Assembly (NCBI GenBank): GCA_002049495.1
Contig: LLYS01000004.1
Coordinates: forward strand, 124,001 to 188,000
Reading direction: 5' to 3'
DNA from: Epsilonproteobacteria bacterium tcs-49
Lineage (GTDB): Bacteria; Campylobacterota; Campylobacteria; Campylobacterales; Sulfurovaceae
Length of the DNA: 64,000 nt
A program made the position numbers and the translations under genes. The notes beneath the pieces are model-generated. The model did not search any database. It saw only the letters and a list, made by a program, of their open reading frames with translations, and had not been told where the DNA came from. Each line of letters starts with the position of its first letter. Within the stretch, counting starts at the first letter, position 1. Positions 23,800 through 31,539 of the stretch are shown piece after piece.

Positions 23800-24437
23800 T
23801 AAACTTTGAGTACCTTGCCAAAGCGCGCCTTGATGTAGTTGGGAAGGACAAAAGACGCCAGCTGGATATCGCAGTTATAATACTGCAGATTCTCGATCAG
23901 ATCGCCGCGCTGTAAAATGATATCTGCGGTGGGGTGGTACTTTTTGCTGGCAAGCAGCAGGTTGTCCAACCCCGCTTCCGCGGGATAGAAGCTGGGCATC
24001 ACGATCTTGAAATACTCACCGAGTTTCAAGGCCATATCTTCAAAACTGCCCGCATCACGGATAGAACTTGGCGCATGTACCGCCACGACGCCGTCGCTTT
24101 TAAGCACCCGGTTGATAAGGCCGTAAAACACTTGATCGTTCAAAGGATCGTTGATATCGGCGGTGATAATCACCACGTCAAAGCTTGCTTCCTGCGCTTC
24201 GCTGAGAAAGGCGACGCTTTCTTGGGTGACGACGCTGCAGTGACTGTGCCCGCTCAGATCGATTTCACACACTTGCGATTGCACTACGACCACGTTTTCG
24301 ATATCCACGTGGCGGGTCAGCTCCATCGTCACGTCACCGCGGACGTCACCCAGGACGAGGACGTTTTCGGGTCTTCGGTGGGTACACACCGGTACGTGCG
24401 CGAGCATTTCGTTATAAATTGTTTGATTTTCTATCAT
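23799..24437 (-). CDS. Spermidine-synthase-like protein lacking the N-terminal beta domain
   Basis: A 212-residue protein related to the divergent Helicobacter-type SpeE: the C-terminal YYNCDIQLASFVLPNYIKARF matches the end of that protein, and the core has VLVLGDVRGD and FDVVIITADINDP in the place of the SAM-binding and DxxDP motifs. It begins at about the position where the Rossmann core starts; the roughly 50-residue N-terminal beta-sheet domain is absent and no frame upstream supplies it. The standard GGGDG loop is altered. Aminopropyl transfer is therefore possible but uncertain. Confidence 0.75.
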   Translation of the reverse strand: MIENQTIYNEMLAHVPVCTHRRPENVLVLGDVRGDVTMELTRHVDIENVVVVQSQVCEIDLSGHSHCSVVTQESVAFLSEAQEASFDVVIITADINDPLNDQVFYGLINRVLKSDGVVAVHAPSSIRDAGSFEDMALKLGEYFKIVMPSFYPAEAGLDNLLLASKKYHPTADIILQRGDLIENLQYYNCDIQLASFVLPNYIKARFGKVLKV

Positions 24438-24534
24438 TATTTTATACCTTTATGACGTTCTATTGGACAAATAGTACCCAAAAAAGATTAAAAATCTTTG
24501 AGGCTGAGGGAGTTGTGTATATATCTTCTAAAGG

Positions 24535-24562
24535 GGCGGTCTTTGTTTAGCCAAAGGCCGCC
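24535..24562 (-). terminator. Stem-loop downstream of pyrE
   Basis: An 11-bp stem with one G-U pair (GGCGGTCTTTG 24535-24545, CAAAGGCCGCC 24552-24562) and a 6-nt loop lies 8 bp past the pyrE stop. On the minus strand no strong U-run follows, so it may be a weak or factor-assisted terminator. Confidence 0.5.
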
Positions 24563-24570
24563 GGTTCGGG

Positions 24571-25179
24571 TTACTTGCTACGGCTTCCCGGTTTTATCGC
24601 TTCGCCGCCCGCTTTACACAGGGGGCAATCAGCGGGTTCATACATGGCAAATTCAAAATCCTCCAGCGCAAAAAAAGGCACGTCGCCGGGGAGTTTGCAC
24701 TCGGGTTTACGCGGGGTGTCGCTGCCGCGTCTTTGACAAAAACCGCGGTTTGCGAGCGCGGCGAAAGCCGTCACGTTTGCCCCGTTTTGTTCCATGATCG
24801 CCGCTGCTTCCATGGCCGATCCGCCGGTGGTAATGATATCTTCGCAGATAAGTACCTTTTCATCCTTTTCGACGCTAAAGCCCCTGCGCAGCTGCATCTG
24901 CCCCTCTTTGCGCTCGACGAAGATAAAACGCACGTCCAGCGCGCGGGCCAATTCATACCCCGCGAGCAAGCCGCCCAGTGCGGGAGCGCAGACGGTATCG
25001 ATTTTAAGGCCGCTTTGTTTGATGATATTTGCCAACTCCGTCGCAAGCAGCTGGGCGCGCTTGGGATCTTCCAATACCTTTGCCGATTGCAGATAGCGGT
25101 TGGAGTGGTTGCCGCTGCTGAGGATAAAGTGCCCCTCCAAAAGGGCATCCGCGTCTTTATAGATTTGTTCGATATCCAT
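24571..25179 (-). CDS. pyrE: Orotate phosphoribosyltransferase
   Basis: A 202-residue type I phosphoribosyltransferase for pyrimidine synthesis. The PRPP-binding motif is [18 protein letters not shown] (about 107-124); FVERKEG precedes it. The last 40 residues ([18 protein letters not shown] region, with a CPLC pair) are typical of the PyrE form in this phylum. It follows frr by one base, in the secG-frr-pyrE order known from H. pylori. Confidence 0.96.
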   Translation of the reverse strand: MDIEQIYKDADALLEGHFILSSGNHSNRYLQSAKVLEDPKRAQLLATELANIIKQSGLKIDTVCAPALGGLLAGYELARALDVRFIFVERKEGQMQLRRGFSVEKDEKVLICEDIITTGGSAMEAAAIMEQNGANVTAFAALANRGFCQRRGSDTPRKPECKLPGDVPFFALEDFEFAMYEPADCPLCKAGGEAIKPGSRSK

Positions 25180-25180
25180 C

Positions 25181-25738
25181 TTACACTTTCATGATTTCAT
25201 CGGTTTTTGTTTTGAGCGTATCCTCAACCTTGGCGATATGCTCGTCGGTAAGCTTTTGGATCTTATCCTGTGCCTGTTTGGATTCGTCCTGGGTGATCTC
25301 TTTTTCCTTTTCCAAATCTTTTACGGTGTTGTTGGAATCTTTACGGATATTTCTGATCGCGACTTTCGCCTTTTCCGCCATCGCTTTGGCCTGCTTGGCG
25401 ATCTCTTCTCTTTGTTCGGTCGTCATGGGAGGGAAGAAAAGTTTGACGCTGTCGCCGTCGTTGTTGGGGTGCACCCCGATATTGGCTTCGTTGATCGCCT
25501 TTTCGATCTCGGGTACCATCGTTTTTTCCCAGGGCGTGATGGAGATGGTGGTCGCATCGCTTGCGACGACGTTTGCCGCCTGGTTCAAAGGCGTAGGGTT
25601 GCCGTAGTAATCCACTTTGATATTATCAAGAATCGTGGTGGAAACTTTTCCCGTCCGCAGGGTCTTAAAATCCCGTTTCATCGCTTCGATACTTTTATCC
25701 ATATGCTCGCTTGTTTCTGTATATATGTCATTTAACAT
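25181..25738 (-). CDS. frr: Ribosome recycling factor
   Basis: A 185-residue RRF, the usual length, which splits the post-termination ribosome with EF-G. It has the typical [16 protein letters not shown] opening, [12 protein letters not shown] and [13 protein letters not shown]. It overlaps the end of the upstream polysaccharide deacetylase gene by 11 bases and runs into pyrE. Confidence 0.98.
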   Translation of the reverse strand: MLNDIYTETSEHMDKSIEAMKRDFKTLRTGKVSTTILDNIKVDYYGNPTPLNQAANVVASDATTISITPWEKTMVPEIEKAINEANIGVHPNNDGDSVKLFFPPMTTEQREEIAKQAKAMAEKAKVAIRNIRKDSNNTVKDLEKEKEITQDESKQAQDKIQKLTDEHIAKVEDTLKTKTDEIMKV

Positions 25739-26693
25739 ATCTGTCCCCTTTAGTTAATATTTTTGAACTGTATCTGTTGTGCTCATCTTTGATAAAGACC
25801 CGCACCCGGTCTTTGTCCAACTCATACATTAAGCGTTTCGTAATTTTACCATTTTTTGCTTTGATCCAGGGCGTCCAGCCGTGGCCGCTGACATACACCT
25901 GTACCTGTTTTATCGACGGATCAAGCTCAACCTCTATCTTTTCCAGTACCCCGTCTTTGGGATAGTAGCGCGGGCTTTGCCACGACGCCCGTAAAAATTT
26001 GTAGTTGAACTTTCTATCAAAATGCTCCACGTTCCCCACAAGCGCTACCCGGTACAGGTCAAAACGGTCGCTCTCTTCGCTGACGGAACCGTTACTTTGA
26101 TTCATGATCGCTTCAAAGCCCTGCTCCTTGACGATCTTTTTGATCTCGTCGTTATACTCTCCGTACGGATAGGCGTAATATTTGGGTTTTTCCCCGAGGA
26201 TTTGGCTCAGGATATCCACGCATTTTTGCGTATCCTCGCGCACCGTTTCGGGGGTTTTGGTGGGCAGATGGTAGTGGTTGTGCGAATGACAGCCGATCTC
26301 GCCGTAACGGGCCGCGTCTTTGACCTGTTCTACGCTCATATAATCGCTGCTTTTATACTGCGTGGTTTTTGACTGTACGAAAAGGGTAAAGGGATAACCG
26401 TACTGTTTAAACAGGGGCAACCCGTTTTCATAAAAGCTTTCGTAACTGTCGTCGATGGTAAGCACCACCCATTTGGGGTTGATATCTTCTCCCGTTTTGA
26501 GCGCTTTGACCAGGCGCTTTAAAGGGATCACCTCATACCCCTTTTTTTGGAAGTAGGCAAACTCCTCTTTGAGCTCCTGAATGGGCGTATTGGTGGAGGG
26601 GTAGCGCCCGTCGCCGAAGCGGTGATACACAAAGATCGTCGCGTCGGCGAAAAGGTAGATGCCAAAGCAGAGTGTCAGCAGTACCTTTTTCAT
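25728..26693 (-). CDS. Secreted polysaccharide deacetylase (NodB/CE4 family)
   Basis: A 321-residue protein with a signal peptide (about 1-18) and a CE4-type domain: catalytic/metal Asp pair in [17 protein letters not shown] and metal-binding His in [14 protein letters not shown], then [15 protein letters not shown]4 enzymes remove N- or O-acetyl groups from glycans. The roughly 90-residue C-terminal part has no recognised domain and may bind carbohydrate ([17 protein letters not shown]). It interrupts the secG-frr pair found in relatives. Substrate (wall, LPS or exopolysaccharide) unknown. Confidence 0.88.
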   Translation of the reverse strand: MKKVLLTLCFGIYLFADATIFVYHRFGDGRYPSTNTPIQELKEEFAYFQKKGYEVIPLKRLVKALKTGEDINPKWVVLTIDDSYESFYENGLPLFKQYGYPFTLFVQSKTTQYKSSDYMSVEQVKDAARYGEIGCHSHNHYHLPTKTPETVREDTQKCVDILSQILGEKPKYYAYPYGEYNDEIKKIVKEQGFEAIMNQSNGSVSEESDRFDLYRVALVGNVEHFDRKFNYKFLRASWQSPRYYPKDGVLEKIEVELDPSIKQVQVYVSGHGWTPWIKAKNGKITKRLMYELDKDRVRVFIKDEHNRYSSKILTKGDRYVK

Positions 26694-26703
26694 GGATTAC
26701 AAG

Positions 26704-27036
26704 CTACTCCGCGGGTGCTTGGGGGATGCTGTTTTCATTGCCTTGCGGAACGGCGGGTGCCGCCGGAGCGTTCTGTTCTACGTTGACGCTGTCAACGACG
26801 GAGCCTTTCTTTTCGCTGTTGTAGGCATATCCCAGTGCCAAGGTGTTGATCACAAAGGCCAGGGCCAGGGTAAAGGTAACCTTTGTTAAAAAGCCGCCCG
26901 CACCCTTTTGCCCGAACACCGATTCGTTACTGCCGCTGTATGCGCCAAGACCGATGCTGCTGCTTTTTTGCAGCAAAACGACCACAACGATCATAAGTGC
27001 CAGGATGATCTGTATAACTAAAAGCGTACTAGCCAA
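26704..27036 (-). CDS. secG: Protein translocase subunit SecG
   Basis: A 110-residue SecG, part of the SecYEG channel. Two membrane helices (about 4-24 and 52-70) are joined by a loop holding the family motif LLQKSSSIGLGAYSGS. A Pro/Ala/Asn-rich tail of about 35 residues follows. The start is TTG at 27036 (preceded by AAGGAAAA); no better ATG exists. It diverges from bioC. Confidence 0.92.
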   Translation of the reverse strand: MASTLLVIQIILALMIVVVVLLQKSSSIGLGAYSGSNESVFGQKGAGGFLTKVTFTLALAFVINTLALGYAYNSEKKGSVVDSVNVEQNAPAAPAVPQGNENSIPQAPAE

Positions 27037-27135
27037 TTTTTTTCCTTCTTTTTTGCTTGAACCAAGCAGTTTTGGTTATGGATATTTGATTTAATCATAT
27101 ATTATATCGAAATAAGTTTTAATCACGATTAAGCT

Positions 27136-27150
27136 CTCCCCAAGGCGGGG
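27136..27150. repeat. Short hairpin in the secG/bioC divergent region
   Basis: TCCCC-AAGGC-GGGGA, a perfect 5-bp GC stem upstream of the bioC -10 box; it could be an operator or part of the divergent control region. Nothing more is supported. Confidence 0.35.
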
Positions 27151-27158
27151 AACTTTGT

Positions 27159-27164
27159 TATAAT
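27159..27164 (+). promoter_or_regulatory. -10 box of bioC
   Basis: TATAAT in TTGTTATAATACGG, 32 bp before the bioC ATG, with AGAGG at SD distance from the start. Confidence 0.6.
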
Positions 27165-27196
27165 ACGGCAAATTTTTCCGCCGAGAAAAGAGGTTT

Positions 27197-27889
27197 ATGG
27201 AACATTTGCAACAATTTCAACGCTTCGCCGCACAATACGGCCGCTATAACATTATCCAAAAACAGGTGGCGAAGGAGCTGGTACAAAAGCTTCCGTTTCG
27301 CCCCAAAAAGATTCTCGACCTTGGCTGCGGCGACGGTGCGGTGTATAACAATATCACCTGGGAAATTGAGGAGTATATCGCCTGCGACAGCTCCGAAGCG
27401 ATGCTGGCGCTGCATCCGGAGAAAAAAGTCAAACCCCTGTGTGCAAGCTTCGATTCGCTGAATCTGAGCCCTTACAAAGACCACTTCTGCCTCTCCTCTT
27501 CGGCGCTGCAGTGGAGTCGGGATCTTGAAGCGGTTTTTGCAAAACTCTCTTCGATGCACTGTGCGCTGAGCCTTTTTACTTCGGGAACCTTTCAAAGCCT
27601 GCACGCGTGTGCGGGCTCAGCTTCGCCCATCTACGCAAAAGAGCAGATCGTGGAGTTTGCTAAACGCTATTTTCCCGAATATGAGACAGAGGTGAAACAG
27701 TATCGCCTGGGGTTTGCATCCACGCTGGAGATGCTGCGCTACATAAAACGCTCCGGGGTCAGCGGCGGGAAAAAACAGCTTTCCTATAGCTCGGTCAAAT
27801 GTTTGCTGGATGATTATGAAAAAGATTATTTGGAGTTTGAAGTGGTTTTTATCACCCCTCCCCAGATACCTGCGGCACATGAAGAGTAA
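27197..27889 (+). CDS. bioC: Malonyl-ACP O-methyltransferase (BioC-like)
   Basis: A 230-residue SAM methyltransferase. The opening YNIIQKQVAKELVQKL and motif I KILDLGCGDGAVYNNI resemble BioC, which methylates malonyl-ACP to start pimelate synthesis for biotin; SSALQWSRDLEAVFAKL is also BioC-like. No other bio genes are nearby, so the assignment rests on sequence. The stop at 27887-27889 is followed at once by the SRP RNA gene. Confidence 0.8.
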   Translation: MEHLQQFQRFAAQYGRYNIIQKQVAKELVQKLPFRPKKILDLGCGDGAVYNNITWEIEEYIACDSSEAMLALHPEKKVKPLCASFDSLNLSPYKDHFCLSSSALQWSRDLEAVFAKLSSMHCALSLFTSGTFQSLHACAGSASPIYAKEQIVEFAKRYFPEYETEVKQYRLGFASTLEMLRYIKRSGVSGGKKQLSYSSVKCLLDDYEKDYLEFEVVFITPPQIPAAHEE

Positions 27890-27994
27890 AGGTGTGCTGC
27901 TATCTTCCGATCCTGACACGATGCCTTTACAAACCATTGCACAGGTCTGGAAAGAGGCAGTCAAAGCAGCCCGGCTGCTCTCAATGCCTCTTTC
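27890..27994 (+). ncRNA. ffs: Signal recognition particle RNA (4.5S, small bacterial type)
   Basis: The conserved apical domain is unmistakable: AGGTCTGGAAAGAGGCAGTC at 27943-27962 matches E. coli AGGUCCGGAAGGAAGCAGCC, with a GGAA tetraloop (27949-27952) closed by a TCT/AGA stem that covaries with UCC/GGA, and the symmetric loop bases GGCAG. The arms close through TTG/CAA and, at the base, GGTGT (27891-27895) with ATGCC (27984-27988). Ends are estimated to within about 10 nt. It would bind Ffh for co-translational targeting. It starts right after the bioC stop and no separate promoter is obvious. Confidence 0.87.
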
Positions 27995-28042
27995 AAAACC
28001 AGGTTGAAATTCTATCATATTTACCTTAAACGGGTTTTAATA

Positions 28043-28056
28043 CCGGCCGCGGCCGG
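28043..28056. repeat. 14-bp GC palindrome
   Basis: CCGGCCGCGGCCGG is a perfect palindrome between the SRP RNA and the end of the PP-loop gene; with GGGAAGTCCGG next to it this is the most GC-rich spot of the intergenic region. It may act as a two-way terminator stem, but no T-run accompanies it. Confidence 0.45.
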
Positions 28057-28079
28057 GAAGTCCGGCGACGGGTTGAGCG

Positions 28080-29051
28080 CTACTGTATCATATAGGCTCT
28101 GATCGGCTCCTTGGAATCCATCTGCCGCACGCGTATGCGCTCTTCGCCGATTTTCACCTCCACCTCATCCTCTGTGGGTTTTCCGTAGGTGGCGGCGATG
28201 GTTGCGGCAAGTGCCCTGTCGCTTCGGGAAGCCTTTTTCTCCAGCAGCGACAGCGGACCGGCTATACTCAGGCGCATCTTTTCATATTTATCGTTTTCGA
28301 TCTTTTCCAGCGCTTCGTTGTCCTCTTTGTGGCGTCCCACGACCAGCTTTGCCCCTTCGGGAAGGCGAAGCTGTCTGCCATATTTGAGCGTTTCGATATC
28401 GGCGGGGGTGAGTTTGTCGTATTTGATAAACTCTTTCAGCCGGTTACTAAAGCCCACATCGGTAAGCAAACAGCCTCCCGCGGGGCTTTCAAAATCCTCA
28501 AAACCCCACTTTTTTGCCAACTCCAGCTGCTGCGTGCGCCCCCTGCCCGAGATTCCCAGCAGTTTTTCGCGATCGACCCAGCCTTCTCTCTCGGGGAGAG
28601 TGGGTTCAAGCAGCTTGGCACTAATGGGACGCAGCAGGATATCTTTGGTCTCCGAGAGGTTCTGCACGCTTTGCAGCGCGTCTTTGCGCTGGCTCATGGG
28701 GCGCTGCCCCAGCACTTCGCCGCTGACGAGAAAGGAGGCGTCCAACTCTTTCATCATCGCCTTGGCGATAGCGAACATATTGCCGTGGCAATCGATACAG
28801 GGGTTGAAGTTTTTCCCGTACCCGTATTTGGGATCAAAAAGAACGTCGCGGATAAACTGTTCCCTGTCATCGACGATCTTTAGCGTCGCTTTGGCGTAAT
28901 CTGCCATCTTTTGCAGGTGCGCTTTCTTATCGCCGATCCCGCCAAAGCCGATATCGACGTGCAGCGCGATGACGTCGATTCCCTGATCGGCGATCAGCTT
29001 CGCCGCGATGGTACTGTCAAGCCCGCCGCTAAAAAGGGAGATAGCTCTCAT
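28080..29051 (-). CDS. PP-loop ATPase, ThiI/MnmA-like, probable sulfurtransferase
   Basis: A 323-residue protein starting with a PP-loop (FSGGLDSTIAAKLI, residues 7-20), the adenylation motif of ThiI, MnmA and related tRNA-thiolating enzymes. Later motifs are NPCIDCHGNMF (C85, C88), GEVLGQRPMSQ and SPAGGCLLTD, giving cysteines that could carry sulfur or an iron-sulfur cluster. The C-terminal 100 residues have no clear match. Some databases call relatives tRNA thiouridylase or argininosuccinate-synthase-like. The ATG overlaps the stop of a small coiled-coil gene (ATGA). Exact substrate unknown. Confidence 0.75.
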   Translation of the reverse strand: MRAISLFSGGLDSTIAAKLIADQGIDVIALHVDIGFGGIGDKKAHLQKMADYAKATLKIVDDREQFIRDVLFDPKYGYGKNFNPCIDCHGNMFAIAKAMMKELDASFLVSGEVLGQRPMSQRKDALQSVQNLSETKDILLRPISAKLLEPTLPEREGWVDREKLLGISGRGRTQQLELAKKWGFEDFESPAGGCLLTDVGFSNRLKEFIKYDKLTPADIETLKYGRQLRLPEGAKLVVGRHKEDNEALEKIENDKYEKMRLSIAGPLSLLEKKASRSDRALAATIAATYGKPTEDEVEVKIGEERIRVRQMDSKEPIRAYMIQ

Positions 29052-29272
29052 TCAAGCTCTTTCTCTATCTTTTTAATCATTCGCTTTATCACCTTTCTCT
29101 CCTCTTTGAGCATCTTTTTCTTTTCCCCGTTGTCGGTTTTTTTCTGCTTCTTTTTCAACTTTTTTCGCAGGGCGAGCAGCTCCTTTTTATACGCCTTGAG
29201 CTCTCTCTTTTCTCCGTTGCCGCTACTGCCGAACAAAGCCGTGATTTTATCAAAAATTTTATCCAGTTTCAT
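29048..29272 (-). CDS. Small lysine-rich coiled-coil protein
   Basis: A 74-residue protein, about a third Lys/Arg, predicted as one long helix or coiled coil from residue 20 on (KRELKAYKKELLALRKKL...). No family recognised. The ATG at 29272 is preferred because GAGG lies 9 bases upstream; an earlier ATG at 29281 is too close to that site. It begins inside the 3' end of the Na/Pi transporter gene and its stop overlaps the PP-loop gene start, so it is certainly translated within the operon if real. Confidence 0.65.
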   Translation of the reverse strand: MKLDKIFDKITALFGSSGNGEKRELKAYKKELLALRKKLKKKQKKTDNGEKKKMLKEERKVIKRMIKKIEKELE

Positions 29273-30950
29273 TATCTTCATCCTCGTGTAACTCTTTTAA
29301 CGCCTGATCGCTTATAAACAGCGCTTCGGCCATGTTGGCCAAACGGTTGATAAAGCGGTGCGCGTACGCGTTGTCGTTGATAATTGAAGTGGCGATCATG
29401 GGATCGATCCTGCGATCTTGTACCAACTCTTCAAATTCACGATTGGAGGAGAGGTCAAACTCCTTTGCTTTTTCCTTCACCACCTCCAGGTGTACCAGCT
29501 TTTCCACTTCGCTGTCGCTTTTGCGGATCTTTTTGATTTCGTCAAAGAGTTCCATCAAACTTTCCCGAATCTTTTGGTACTCCCGGGATACGTAAACATT
29601 ATCGTCATGGAGGTATTTTTTGAAGTTTTTCTGCATATGCTTCAAACTCTTCAGCGCTTCGATGATATGAATCGAGGCCATTTTATAAGCGTTCAATTCC
29701 CGTGCCTGCGTCTCATCCATATTTTTTTGCGCCTTGAGTGAAAACAGGACGATGTTGGCGTGCAGCTCCTTGATCTTGGAGCGGTAGCGTTCATCGAGGC
29801 TGATATCGATATTGTTCAATACCTTCAGCATCTCTTTTTTCGAAAGTTTGTAAAGCCGCTGTGTTTCGTTGCGGATCGCTTCCAGCGACGCTTCGGCCAC
29901 TTCGAGGATATTTTCATCCAGGTATTTGACCTTGACCCCTTTGGGGATAAACAGCCTTTGCAAATAGTTCGCGAGCACCTTATAAAAGGGTGTAACCACC
30001 GCGATTCCCAGCAGATTGAAAATCGTATGAAAAATCGCCAGTTTCAACACCAGCTCCTCGATCCCCGCCTGCGCAGAGATAAAATCCACGCTTGCGGCGA
30101 GCAGGGGCAGGAAAACCACCGCCAACAGTGCGGTAGCGAGGTTGAAAACCAGGTGCGCCACCGCCAATCGCTTCCCGTCACTGCTTGCCGCGAGCGATCC
30201 CACGATCGCCGTTACCGTCGTCCCCACGTTTGCGCCGATGGAGATCGCCAGGGCGTCGTAGTACACGATCTGGCCCGTCGCCAGGGCGGTGACCACCAGC
30301 GCCATAGTCGCGCTGCTTGATTGCACGATCACCGTCACCGCGATCCCGATGGCGATATACAGCAGCAAGCCCAGCAAACCCTCTCCGGAAAACTGGGTCA
30401 GATCGATGGTATCTTTGATCGTATCAAAGCCCTCTTTCATATAATCAATTCCCAAAAAGATGAACCCCAGACCGATCAGGACGTTGCCGACTCCCTGGTA
30501 TTTGGCTTCTTTGAAGAATTTGAAAATCACCCCGAAGATCACCATAGGCATGGCGTAGGTGGCGATTTTGATCTTGACCCCGAAAAGCGAAACGATCCAC
30601 GTCGTCGCCGTCGTCCCCAGATTGGCACCGAAGATCACGCCCATAGCGCTTGCAAGCGTCATCAGCTTCGAAGAGAGGAAACTGATGGCGATTACGCTTA
30701 CAAGCGATGAACTCTGCACGATCGCCGTTGCGGCAAAACCGCTAAAAAGCGCTTTGGGCATGGTAGAGGTGGTGCGCTTGAGTACGCGCTGCAGGGCACC
30801 TCCGGCAAACTGCTTAAAGCCGTCTTCCATGAAGATCATCCCCACCAAAAACATCGCGATACCAAAGGCGACCAGTTTGAACAGACTGTCGCTTAGCGTC
30901 ACGTACGCCGCTAGGGCAAAGATGAACAGAATGGGCAAACGTTTAAACAT
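29259..30950 (-). CDS. Na/Pi cotransporter II-related protein with PhoU-like tail
   Basis: A 563-residue membrane protein. The first 340 residues hold about eight to ten helices with the duplicated QSSS signature of NaPi-II transporters (AIVQSSSLVSV and VIVQSSSATMA) plus the GANLGTTATTW and GANVGTTVTAIVG repeats. The C-terminal 200 residues are helical and PhoU-like. It probably takes up, or exports, phosphate with sodium at the inner membrane. It sits between an unknown gene and PPK2 upstream, pointing to phosphate/polyphosphate balance. Confidence 0.92.
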   Translation of the reverse strand: MFKRLPILFIFALAAYVTLSDSLFKLVAFGIAMFLVGMIFMEDGFKQFAGGALQRVLKRTTSTMPKALFSGFAATAIVQSSSLVSVIAISFLSSKLMTLASAMGVIFGANLGTTATTWIVSLFGVKIKIATYAMPMVIFGVIFKFFKEAKYQGVGNVLIGLGFIFLGIDYMKEGFDTIKDTIDLTQFSGEGLLGLLLYIAIGIAVTVIVQSSSATMALVVTALATGQIVYYDALAISIGANVGTTVTAIVGSLAASSDGKRLAVAHLVFNLATALLAVVFLPLLAASVDFISAQAGIEELVLKLAIFHTIFNLLGIAVVTPFYKVLANYLQRLFIPKGVKVKYLDENILEVAEASLEAIRNETQRLYKLSKKEMLKVLNNIDISLDERYRSKIKELHANIVLFSLKAQKNMDETQARELNAYKMASIHIIEALKSLKHMQKNFKKYLHDDNVYVSREYQKIRESLMELFDEIKKIRKSDSEVEKLVHLEVVKEKAKEFDLSSNREFEELVQDRRIDPMIATSIINDNAYAHRFINRLANMAEALFISDQALKELHEDEDNETG

Positions 30951-31539
30951 ATTTGATAAAAACCTTTGCGTAGGGGTGCTCCTTATCCAGCATCGTTTTG
31001 ATATCGGCGATGATATTTTTATACTCGATGGGCAGCGTACTTTTGACGGAGTTAAGCAGATGCAGGAAGGTCATGGAAAAAGGCGTTTCGATGGAGTGGA
31101 TCTTTTTATCGTGAATGATCTTGACCGCTTCGTTGATCAGCGTTTCATACACGATCTTGTTTGTCGCGCGCTGGATGCGGTAATTGCGCATAAACCTGTA
31201 GTTGTTTTTCAGCGTTTCGCGCTCGATCTCTTTCATGGTTTTATAATTATCCACCTCCATGATCTCCTCTTCAAGGTGCTGCTTGTAACTGGCGATCCGT
31301 TCCTCGTGTATCGCTTCAAAATCGGGCTTGATCTTATAAACCTGATCCATGATCTTTGATTGGGAGTACACCTCCTTTGGCCGCACGACCACATCGCTTT
31401 GTTCCGGTGCGGCTTGCAACTCCTCTACCAGATGGGTGGCGGGTTCGACAAATTCGAACTTATCCTGCTTGGCCGCTTTAAAGGAGATGCCGTTGGGGGT
31501 GATGACGGGACGGTTGCCTACATATTCAAGTTTAATCAT
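30943..31539 (-). CDS. Conserved-looking hypothetical protein between PPK2 and Na/Pi transporter
   Basis: A 198-residue soluble, mostly helical protein of unknown family. Features: an N-terminal MIKLEYVGNRPVITPNGISF that looks like a small beta unit, then a charged helical middle and a C-terminal globular helix bundle (FLHLLNSVKSTLPIEYKN). The ATG at 31539 is chosen because GGAGAAAAAAG precedes it; upstream frame is merely PPK2 out of frame. It overlaps ppk2 by 8 bases and the transporter by 8. Partnership with polyphosphate or phosphate transport is inference from this coupling. Confidence 0.7.
   Translation of the reverse strand: MIKLEYVGNRPVITPNGISFKAAKQDKFEFVEPATHLVEELQAAPEQSDVVVRPKEVYSQSKIMDQVYKIKPDFEAIHEERIASYKQHLEEEIMEVDNYKTMKEIERETLKNNYRFMRNYRIQRATNKIVYETLINEAVKIIHDKKIHSIETPFSMTFLHLLNSVKSTLPIEYKNIIADIKTMLDKEHPYAKVFIKYV

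Noticed and set aside
27950-27994. 10-bp inverted repeat GAAAGAGGCA...TGCCTCTTTC read as a terminator of bioC
   Set aside because: The bases belong to the SRP RNA apical domain and 3' strand; the tetraloop and symmetric loop fit the SRP fold better, and no U-run follows.
27617-28018. Open frames on both strands across the end of bioC and the following 120 bp
   Set aside because: They run across the SRP RNA gene and antisense to bioC; no SD, no recognisable protein, and the RNA explains the conserved sequence.
28028-28078. GGGAAGTCCGG near the PP-loop gene end as part of RNase P RNA
   Set aside because: The conserved GAGGAAAGUCC core is not matched exactly and no other P RNA segments follow.
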